Shown: in pieces, positions 1 through 4,966 of the stretch
Numbering within the stretch: position 1 is the first letter of the stretch
Layout: every line of letters begins with the position of its first letter
Origin: DATKWS01 sp035529435
GTDB taxonomy: Bacteria; Krumholzibacteriota; Krumholzibacteriia; Krumholzibacteriales; Krumholzibacteriaceae
NCBI GenBank assembly: GCA_035529435.1
Contig: DATKWS010000092.1
Coordinates: forward strand, 1 to 5,401
Direction: 5' to 3'
DNA: 5,401 bases
Position numbers and translations under genes: made by a program
The notes under the pieces: model-generated
What the model saw: the letters and a program-made list of their open reading frames with translations, nothing else
Told to the model about the DNA's origin: nothing
The model's database searches: none

Positions 1-137
1 ACGTGCGCGAGTCGATACGGCGCGGTTTCTCGCAGCCGATCATCTTCACCGATTCCGATCTCTCGTCGCTCCGCGGCGACGCCGAGTTCGAAGCCCTGCT
101 CGACGAAATGCGGAGACGTCTCGGAAGGGATGATTGA
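1..137 (+). CDS. C-terminal end of a probable TPR-containing protein (5' partial)
   Basis: An open frame runs in from the left edge (first whole codon at base 3) and stops at the TGA at 135-137, giving the last 44 residues. The stretch contains FTDSDLSSLRGDAEFEALL followed by a basic end (DEMRRRLGRDD). The D-x-DL-x-x-LRGD-x-x-F-x-x-LL pattern is the usual closing helix of TPR-tailed proteins, such as Ser/Thr kinases or transcriptional activators that end in tetratricopeptide repeats. That similarity is from general knowledge of the family; the catalytic or DNA-binding part, if any, lies outside the window. No membrane segment or signal is visible in this piece. The next gene on the same strand starts 204 bp later behind its own promoter, so the two are probably separate transcription units. 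Confidence 0.6.
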   Translation, partial: VRESIRRGFSQPIIFTDSDLSSLRGDAEFEALLDEMRRRLGRDD

Positions 138-161
138 CACGGTGCCCCCCGAAACCCGCCA

Positions 162-178
162 TCCCGGATTTTCCGGGA
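162..178 (+). terminator. Possible terminator hairpin after the TPR-like gene
   Basis: A perfect 7-bp stem, TCCCGGA / TCCGGGA, has a TTT loop and begins 25 bp after the upstream stop codon. There is no U-tract after the stem, so it is not a textbook intrinsic terminator. It could be a weak terminator, a 3'-end stabiliser, or chance in GC-rich DNA. Confidence 0.3.
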
Positions 179-185
179 ATCCCCA

Positions 186-215
186 TTGACCCGGAACGGC
201 AAATCATGATATAAT
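186..215 (+). promoter_or_regulatory. Near-consensus sigma-70-type promoter for the lipoprotein gene
   Basis: A -35 box TTGACC (186-191, 5 of 6 to TTGACA) is followed after 18 bp by a perfect -10 box TATAAT (210-215). The downstream DNA to about base 320 is clearly AT-richer than the rest of the window. Transcription would start near base 222 and leave an untranslated leader of about 120 nt before the ATG at 342. The assignment assumes the host uses a standard housekeeping -35/-10 pattern; Bacteroidota-type promoters differ. Confidence 0.6.
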
Positions 216-220
216 TATCA
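207..220. repeat. Small palindrome covering the -10 box (possible operator)
   Basis: TGATA (207-211) and TATCA (216-220) are perfect inverted arms around a 4-bp centre, TAAT. The palindrome contains most of the -10 hexamer of the promoter just described. A repressor binding here would block polymerase directly. The arms are short and AT-rich, so chance is a real alternative. Confidence 0.3.
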
Positions 221-263
221 AAGAATAATTGGCTTGTCGTAGACGTTTCTAATTACACATCTG

Positions 264-292
264 TTGACGCTACAGAGTGTGGGGGAAATTAT
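264..292 (+). promoter_or_regulatory. Possible second, weaker promoter for the lipoprotein gene
   Basis: TTGACG (264-269, 5 of 6 to the -35 consensus) lies 17 bp before AATTAT (287-292, 4 of 6 to the -10 consensus). It would start transcription near base 299, about 43 nt upstream of the ATG. It could give a short-leader transcript alongside the long leader from the 186-215 promoter. The -10 match is only moderate. Confidence 0.3.
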
Positions 293-329
293 ACATTTTT
301 CGCGACAAACACACCATTTCACCATGCAT

Positions 330-335
330 GGAGGT
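330..335 (+). promoter_or_regulatory. Ribosome binding site deciding the lipoprotein start
   Basis: GGAGGT ends 6 bp before the ATG at 342. This strong Shine-Dalgarno match favours 342 over the in-frame ATG at 324 and over the in-frame TTG at 264. The 342 start also gives a compact, typical lipoprotein signal peptide. Confidence 0.8.
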
Positions 336-341
336 CCCACC

Positions 342-1706
342 ATGAAGCAGTTGCGCTTTGTTATTCTGTTCTGTTCGATCCTTGGCCTTGCCCTCGCAGG
401 CTGTGGCGATCACCATGATCCCGTTCTGCCGGACACCCCGGCCGGGGATCACGGATTGGCACCCAGTGCGTCCCTCGTACCGAACGGGAGCCCCTCGCCC
501 GCCCTCTCGACATCGAGCGTTATCCTGAACGGCTATCTCGTCGAGTTCGACGGCCGGACGGTCGCCGACGGCCGGACGACCTTTTCGTACACGGTATCGG
601 GGGAGGGGGCGGAGCATGCGCTGAGCCACTTCTTCCTCGAGATCCCCGACTGTGCCCCGGCGCTCGATGCCTCTGACCCCCCGGGGGCGACCCTGGGCAT
701 CGAACCTCATGTCGGTATCTACGGGATCAAGTGGAATCTATCCCTGGACACGGACGGAAGCCGCTCCTACTCGATCACCTTTCCCGGAGATGTCCCTCTC
801 GGCATCATCAGGACATCCGTAAAGGCCTCGACCCTGGCTGCTCTCGGAACGATACCGGGTCCGTGCGCCGGCTTCGTGATTTCGGGAACGGTATACGTTG
901 ACGCGGATGCAAACGGCACACTGAGTACCGCCGACGAATCGGGAATCGGTCACGTCACGGTGACGCTTGCCGATGGCGACGGGGATATCGAGGCGATGAC
1001 CACGGATGCAAATGGTTATTACGTGTTCGTTCAAACGGCCGGCACGTACACCGTCCGGATCGACGGGGAAACGGCCGCCGACGACTTCAACGAGAACCTG
1101 GCGGTGTCATTCGACCCCACGGGACCCACCTCATTGGCCGTCACGGTCGGGCCCGATTCACCCGGCAACGACTTCGGGTTTGACCCGAGGGCCGAGGAAA
1201 TCGCCTACGACATAGAGCAGGGTGCGCTCCTCACGACCGGCGAGCCGGTCAAATTCTGGAAAAAACAGCTTCGCGCCGCCATCAGTGACAGCAAGGGCAA
1301 CGTGGAATTCGACGCAGCAACGATGACCCAGTTTGTTACCGAGATCCAGGGGCTCTTTCTCCCCGATCCGTTCCAGTTCACGCCGGGCAGCGAGTTCCAG
1401 GAGGCGATGGATATCCTGGGCACGAATTCAAAGGAGCCTTTGGATATACTGCTCCGGGAGCTCCTCGCGGCGGAGTTCAACGAGGTCAGCAGCAAGGGTC
1501 TCGTGGAAGCCTCGGCACTGCAGAGCGTCCTCTTGGCATGGGCGGAGTCGGTGGTCATCGCCGCTTCCACCACGCCACCTCTCACGTCACCGAATGCCGG
1601 CAGGGTACTCCTCGGAGGGACCATCGGCGACCGCGTCGGAGATGCCATCTATCTTCTGATCAAGCTGAACGGGACGACCGGCGGCGGCAGCGGCGGCGGC
1701 GGTTGA
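342..1706 (+). CDS. Multidomain lipoprotein with SdrD_B/Cna-B-like domain and Gly-rich tail
   Basis: This encodes a 454-aa exported lipoprotein of unknown specific function. Residues 1-21 are a lipoprotein signal peptide (MKQLR, a hydrophobic core, then lipobox LAGC with the lipidated Cys at 21). The next residue is Gly, not the Asp used for inner-membrane retention in enterobacteria. A Pro/Ser-rich linker runs to about residue 58. Residues ~60-176 form a beta-rich module with the signatures ALSHFFLEIPDC and GIKW, a style seen in many secreted bacterial proteins, for which I cannot give a family name. Residues ~178-281 look like an SdrD_B/Cna-B fold: SGTVYVDADANG, acidic Ca-binding-type loop D187-x-D189-x-N191 to E199, TTDANGYYVF, GTYTV, closing NDFGF. 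Residues ~295-405 contain FWKKQL (305-310) and AMDIL...LLRELLAAEFN, resembling the FWK-type alpha module found at the ends of secreted proteins. The chain ends GGGSGGGG. A structural or adhesive envelope role is likely; no catalytic motif is seen. It is transcribed toward the patatin gene, so the two are not an operon. Confidence 0.85.
   Translation: MKQLRFVILFCSILGLALAGCGDHHDPVLPDTPAGDHGLAPSASLVPNGSPSPALSTSSVILNGYLVEFDGRTVADGRTTFSYTVSGEGAEHALSHFFLEIPDCAPALDASDPPGATLGIEPHVGIYGIKWNLSLDTDGSRSYSITFPGDVPLGIIRTSVKASTLAALGTIPGPCAGFVISGTVYVDADANGTLSTADESGIGHVTVTLADGDGDIEAMTTDANGYYVFVQTAGTYTVRIDGETAADDFNENLAVSFDPTGPTSLAVTVGPDSPGNDFGFDPRAEEIAYDIEQGALLTTGEPVKFWKKQLRAAISDSKGNVEFDAATMTQFVTEIQGLFLPDPFQFTPGSEFQEAMDILGTNSKEPLDILLRELLAAEFNEVSSKGLVEASALQSVLLAWAESVVIAASTTPPLTSPNAGRVLLGGTIGDRVGDAIYLLIKLNGTTGGGSGGGG
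1680..1703 (+). repeat. GGC trinucleotide repeat encoding the Gly-rich tail
   Basis: Eight codons at the end of the lipoprotein gene are (GGC)3 AGC (GGC)3 GGT, giving GGGSGGGG just before the stop. It is a short, imperfect microsatellite that could change in copy number by slippage. Such changes would alter tail length without changing frame. Confidence 0.7.
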
Positions 1707-1731
1707 TGGAAAAATGGGCCGCGAAATGATC

Positions 1732-1780
1732 CGTGGTGGGACGGGTTTCATTCTCACTGATTCCTGAATCCCGCACCACG
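1732..1780. terminator. Imperfect inverted repeat between convergent genes (possible bidirectional terminator)
   Basis: CGTGGTGGGA (1732-1741) pairs with TCCC (1769-1772) plus ACCACG (1775-1780), giving 10 bp with a 2-nt bulge (GC at 1773-1774) and a loop of 27 nt. It lies 25 bp after the lipoprotein stop and covers the last codons of the convergent patatin gene. Position suits a shared terminator, but no good U-tract follows on either side and the loop is long. On the - strand the nearest T run (T5, opposite 1710-1714) is 17 bp beyond the stem. Confidence 0.35.
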
Positions 1781-4003
1781 ATGATTGAACGATTGGCCCA
1801 GGATGAAATAGAAATTGTCACGGCCGCCCTCGGCGAGGCCGTACGCGAGATAGATCGGGCCGATGATGGTATCCAGGCCGACAAACACGCTGCCCGCGGC
1901 TATTCCATCGCCGAATTCGATATCGCTCCGTTCCTGGAATACAGTGCCGTATTCAAAGGACAGCCCGCCGTAGATCGACAGCAGCGAGAAACCCCCGATC
2001 CTCCGGAACAAGATCCCGGACAGCAGTGCGGCGTGCTGGCCCTTGAGCTCGTTCTGCTCGAGGCCGGAAAGCCGTGTGAAGCCGCCCAGACGAAAGAGGC
2101 CCTGATACGGGGCATCGCTGTTCCGGGTCGCGGCGAACAAACCGCCGATACGGGCCGTGTAACGCCCCAGCGCATATGCGTACGATCCTTCGACAATCCC
2201 CTGCTCGTAGTCACCATCCGAACCAAGATCCTCCAGGCCGGCCGTGGCCCGGATGCGGAGGCTGCCCCCCGAGCGCGGAAAATTGATGTCGTCCAGCTCG
2301 TCCACGAAGAACTGCAGAAACGCCTCACCCGTGTCGAAATCGACCTCGGGCACGCCGGGATCCCCCACCTGCACATCGATCTCGCCGGTTTCACGTATCA
2401 AACCGGCGCGGATTTCGCCCCACGCTCCGAGCTCCCGCCCGCCGGCCACCCCGAAACCGTACCGCCTCATGCCCAGTTCCGCCAGTTTATTGCCGTCCGG
2501 GTCGAACACGTTGTCGGCCCACTCACCCACCGAGGCCTGAAGGTGGAGAAAATACCGGAGCCCCTTCTCCAGCGGCTGGTAGAACTCGGTGAATGCACCC
2601 GGCTCCTGACCGACCTGCAATCCGGTTCGCCACTCACCGTTCAGGCGATTGAGGGCCGTCCGTGAGTACGCGGCGGCGATATTGAAGTTCGGACCCCCGA
2701 AATCATCGAATACCGCGACACCGAACTGGAGGTAATTCGGCCCCCAGGACGCCTCGCTCACGGTCACCGTCAGCACGGTGCGGCCGGATTCGGCGGTGAT
2801 GTCGTAATAAACCGATTCGAAGAGCCCGAGCCCATAGAGCCGGGCAAGATTTTTCTCCAGCCGTTCGACATCCAGGGGCTCCCCCGTCCCGACGCCGAGC
2901 ATGTCGGCGATCACGCCGTCGGCCAGCCGTGATTGATTGACGATCCTCACCTCGTCGACGACGGGCGGTCCCGTATAGTGCGGGCGCCCGGACGTTCGTG
3001 CGCGGTACTCCTGCGCGGGTACCGAGAGCCGCTCGAGATCATCGATCACCGCTTCCGCCGCGGCGGCGCCGATAGGTACCGCCTCGGCGGCTCGATCGAA
3101 GGAGGCCGTCGTGATGTTGCCGAGATCGGGCTTGATGAATACATCCTCATCGGTGAGCGAGGCGATCTGCTGGTCCACATTGCGCCGCGTCAGGATATTG
3201 GAGATCTGGTTGGTAATGGACAGAACCGAATGGAGCTGTCCGCGCTCCAGCATCGGGGAGCTGATATCGACCGCGATGACGACATCGGCGCCCATCCGGC
3301 GGACGACGTCGATAGGGAGGTTGCTGCTGGCGCCGCCGTCGACGAGCAGCGCGCCGTCGATCACCCGCGGCGCGAACACCGCCGGGATGGACATGCTCGC
3401 CCGCATCGCAAGCGCCAGATCGCCGCGGCCGATCACCACGTCGCCGCCGGTCGCGATATCGGTCGCAACGGCGCGGTAGGGAATGTCGAGGTCATCGAAG
3501 TCGCGGACCTCGATCACCGGCAGGGTGTATTTCTTCAGGAGCAGATCGATCTTCCAGCCGTCGAGGATACCCGGCGGAAACTTGAGGTTGAAGCCGGATA
3601 TGCCGGGCCTGTTCTTGACCAGGTAGAGGTCATCATCGCGCTTGCGGCGGAACGAGCGATCCCCCCGCGGGATCCTGTCGGTAAACGCGTCCATCCAGTC
3701 TATGTGAGTGATCAACGTTTCGAGCTCCGCCGGCGACATACCGGACGAATAGAGCCCGCCGACGATCGATCCCATGCTCGTACCGGCTATGAAATCAACA
3801 GGGATGTGATGTTTTTCCAACACCTTGAGGACCCCGATGTGCGCCGCGCCGCGCGCGCCGCCGCCACTCAAGGCAAGTCCGATCTTCGGGCGCGCGCCGG
3901 TATCGCGCGGCGACTCCTCCGCTCCGGCCGGAGCCGGTGGGAGCGCTGCGAGGAATAGACACGCCACCCGTACCAGCCACCGGCATGCCGTCGAATACGT
4001 CAT
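1754..4003 (-). CDS. Patatin-like phospholipase with POTRA and Omp85-type barrel (PlpD-like, type Vd)
   Basis: This encodes a 749-aa outer-membrane protein with an N-terminal lipase. Residues 1-28 are a Sec signal peptide (hydrophobic core, APAGA-EE cleavage site). The patatin domain spans ~40-245: oxyanion loop GGGARG (47-52), nucleophile motif GTSMGS with Ser76, and catalytic dyad Asp222 in DGGASSNLP. The Arg/Lys-rich segment RSFRRKRDDD (117-125 region) and PPGILDGWK are typical of the RssA/PlpD group. Residues ~347-417 form one POTRA domain (VVDEVRIVNQ ... LARLYGLGLFESVYYDI). Residues ~420-739 are the 16-strand-type barrel, with LGGFTRLSG (639-647) at the place of the Omp85 lid-loop motif and a terminal strand YFILGQSF. 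All catalytic residues are present, and length is close to PlpD of Pseudomonas (about 730 aa). Family knowledge predicts phospholipase A activity on membrane lipids. Whether the lipase faces the periplasm or the outside is not decided by sequence. The start has GAGAGGA 10 bp upstream. Odd point: ten extra residues follow the terminal strand. Confidence 0.95.
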   Translation of the reverse strand: MTYSTACRWLVRVACLFLAALPPAPAGAEESPRDTGARPKIGLALSGGGARGAAHIGVLKVLEKHHIPVDFIAGTSMGSIVGGLYSSGMSPAELETLITHIDWMDAFTDRIPRGDRSFRRKRDDDLYLVKNRPGISGFNLKFPPGILDGWKIDLLLKKYTLPVIEVRDFDDLDIPYRAVATDIATGGDVVIGRGDLALAMRASMSIPAVFAPRVIDGALLVDGGASSNLPIDVVRRMGADVVIAVDISSPMLERGQLHSVLSITNQISNILTRRNVDQQIASLTDEDVFIKPDLGNITTASFDRAAEAVPIGAAAAEAVIDDLERLSVPAQEYRARTSGRPHYTGPPVVDEVRIVNQSRLADGVIADMLGVGTGEPLDVERLEKNLARLYGLGLFESVYYDITAESGRTVLTVTVSEASWGPNYLQFGVAVFDDFGGPNFNIAAAYSRTALNRLNGEWRTGLQVGQEPGAFTEFYQPLEKGLRYFLHLQASVGEWADNVFDPDGNKLAELGMRRYGFGVAGGRELGAWGEIRAGLIRETGEIDVQVGDPGVPEVDFDTGEAFLQFFVDELDDINFPRSGGSLRIRATAGLEDLGSDGDYEQGIVEGSYAYALGRYTARIGGLFAATRNSDAPYQGLFRLGGFTRLSGLEQNELKGQHAALLSGILFRRIGGFSLLSIYGGLSFEYGTVFQERSDIEFGDGIAAGSVFVGLDTIIGPIYLAYGLAEGGRDNFYFILGQSFNHRGAGFRNQ

Positions 4004-4013
4004 GGTATCACTG

Positions 4014-4020
4014 TCCTCTC
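4014..4020 (-). promoter_or_regulatory. Ribosome binding site of the patatin-barrel gene
   Basis: Read on the - strand, GAGAGGA ends 10 bp before the ATG whose first base is 4003. The spacing is slightly long, but no better in-frame start is present, and this start yields a proper signal peptide. Confidence 0.5.
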
Positions 4021-4066
4021 GGGTTCTTCGACCGCTCCATCGAATCGCGGCGCGGTGATATACCTG

Positions 4067-4096
4067 TTGCTCTTCCGAACGCCGATATTCTACAAT
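4067..4096 (+). promoter_or_regulatory. Promoter candidate for the two-barrel operon
   Basis: TTGCTC (4067-4072, 3 of 6 to the -35 consensus) is separated by 18 bp from TACAAT (4091-4096, 5 of 6 to the -10 consensus). Transcription would begin near base 4103, leaving a leader of about 75 nt. A short perfect inverted repeat, GCGGC-TC-GCCGC (4100-4111), sits at the predicted start point. The promoter is interleaved with one on the opposite strand. Confidence 0.45.
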
Positions 4097-4116
4097 GGGG
4101 CGGCTCGCCGCAGCAA
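4087..4116 (-). promoter_or_regulatory. Promoter candidate for the patatin-barrel gene
   Basis: On the - strand TTGCTG (opposite 4116-4111) is followed after 18 bp by TAGAAT (opposite 4092-4087, 5 of 6 to the -10 consensus). Transcription would run left from about base 4080, giving a leader of about 77 nt. It mirrors the + strand promoter around a centre between 4091 and 4092, and the two -10 boxes share bases 4091-4092. Confidence 0.4.
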
Positions 4117-4177
4117 CCGGTATCCGGAGCGCGGAAATGAGACGGAATTTGCAGGAACAACCACGTGAAAGGGACCG

Positions 4178-4894
4178 ATGTTGAAACGATCGACCACCAG
4201 GGGCATGATCCTCGTCACGATCGCCGTCATGAGCACCCTTGTGCTCAATTCCGATATCCGGGCCGAAACGGGCGGCGCATCAAGGACCCACTGGGGGAAA
4301 ATCAGGCTGCAGGGAATCCTCATCGTGCCGTTGGCGGATAACCGCGTCGAGGGGTGGAACGATTGCGGTCCCGGGTGGTTCGACTTCCTGAACTTTTACA
4401 GCTCGATCGACGCCAACACGGCCGGAGGCGTCATCGGGAGCTTCGAATACGTCGTGAAACGGAGGTACGGAATCGAGCTCGGCCTTGCGTACTGGCGCGA
4501 CATAGTCAGCATCTACTTCACCACGGACGGCATCACGATAGAGGGCAGCCCCAACTTCATCATGCCGGTAATCGGTCTGAACTACCATTTCCTGACCGGT
4601 CCCCGGATCGACCTCTACGCCGGCCCGTTGGCCTGTCTCGGGGTCATCGCCTCCGGACTCGGCACCGATATCGATGTCAGCAAAGATGTCGCCCTGGGAA
4701 TAAAGGCCGGGATCGATTATTACATCAAGGGACCGTGGAGCCTCGGCGCCACCCTCGAATACCTCGATTTCGGAGAGTTGGATTTCTCGCTTCTGCCGGC
4801 GGGCCTGGGAGGCATTATCTGCAACAACGGCCTTTTCGGCATCGGGTCGATGAATTTCCTTTCCGTGAAATGCGGCGTCGGGTATAGATTCTAA
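4178..4894 (+). CDS. OmpW-like outer-membrane beta-barrel protein
   Basis: This encodes a 238-aa exported barrel protein. Residues 1-29 are a Sec signal peptide (MLKRSTTR, hydrophobic ILVTIAVMSTLVL, cleavage after IRA). The mature part alternates polar and hydrophobic residues in strands. Examples are GVIGSFEYVVKRRYGIELGL (84-103), a repeated hairpin with NFIMPVIGLNYHF and RIDLYAGPLACLGV (126-156), GIKAGIDYYIKGPWSLGATL, and a terminal strand LSVKCGVGYRF ending in Phe, as required for BAM-dependent assembly. The order of strands and the LYAGP and AGIDYYI elements resemble OmpW/OmpX-size eight-strand barrels. Those bind or pass small hydrophobic molecules in proteobacteria; the substrate here is unknown. 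Four Cys occur in the mature chain (63, 153, 215, 232), which is unusual for a small barrel. The start is supported by GAAAGG 5 bp upstream of the ATG. It is the first gene of a probable two-gene operon and is divergent from the patatin-barrel gene. Confidence 0.75.
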   Translation: MLKRSTTRGMILVTIAVMSTLVLNSDIRAETGGASRTHWGKIRLQGILIVPLADNRVEGWNDCGPGWFDFLNFYSSIDANTAGGVIGSFEYVVKRRYGIELGLAYWRDIVSIYFTTDGITIEGSPNFIMPVIGLNYHFLTGPRIDLYAGPLACLGVIASGLGTDIDVSKDVALGIKAGIDYYIKGPWSLGATLEYLDFGELDFSLLPAGLGGIICNNGLFGIGSMNFLSVKCGVGYRF

Positions 4895-4908
4895 GGAGAA
4901 CCCCACAC

Positions 4909-4941
4909 GGTGCCGGAACGTGTGTTTCCACAGCCGGCATC
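4909..4941 (+). promoter_or_regulatory. Intercistronic RNA hairpin between the two barrel genes
   Basis: GGTGCCGG (4909-4916) pairs with CCGGCATC (4934-4941) through 8 bp including one G-U pair. Inside, TGTG (4921-4924) and CACA (4929-4932) form a second stem around TTTC, with an asymmetric internal loop (AACG / G). No U-tract follows, so it is unlikely to terminate. It may stabilise the upstream mRNA or set the expression ratio of the two genes. Confidence 0.4.
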
Positions 4942-4954
4942 ACGGCATGATGAG

Positions 4955-4960
4955 AAGGAG
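4955..4960 (+). promoter_or_regulatory. Ribosome binding site deciding the GTG start at 4967
   Basis: AAGGAG ends 6 bp before GTG 4967. An alternative in-frame GTG at 4910 also has AAGGAG (4893-4898), but at 11-bp spacing, and it would add 19 charged residues before the signal peptide, so 4967 is preferred. Confidence 0.7.
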
Positions 4961-4966
4961 CGGATC

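Noticed and set aside
264..341. Upstream TTG start for the lipoprotein (26 extra residues)
   Set aside because: This TTG lies in a probable -35 box, has no ribosome site, and would bury the lipoprotein signal peptide inside the chain. GGAGGT at 330-335 supports ATG 342.
1733..2665. Long + strand open frame (310 codons) opposite the barrel region
   Set aside because: It is antisense to the Omp85-type barrel, has no recognisable motif or signal, and its start lacks a good ribosome site. The convincing gene is on the - strand.
2933..3958. Long + strand open frame (341 codons) opposite the patatin domain
   Set aside because: It lies antisense to a clear patatin gene with all catalytic motifs. 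Its product is rich in Arg, Asp and Ala with no domain pattern, as expected from the reverse strand of GC-rich codons.
4117..4127. CCGG-TAT-CCGG inverted repeat in the divergent gap
   Set aside because: The arms are only 4 bp and self-complementary, common in GC-rich DNA. I see no position-based reason to call it an operator.
4280..4906. - strand open frame (208 codons) opposite the OmpW-like gene
   Set aside because: The + strand frame has a signal peptide, barrel strands and terminal Phe. The reverse frame is an Asp/Val/Glu-rich shadow without features.
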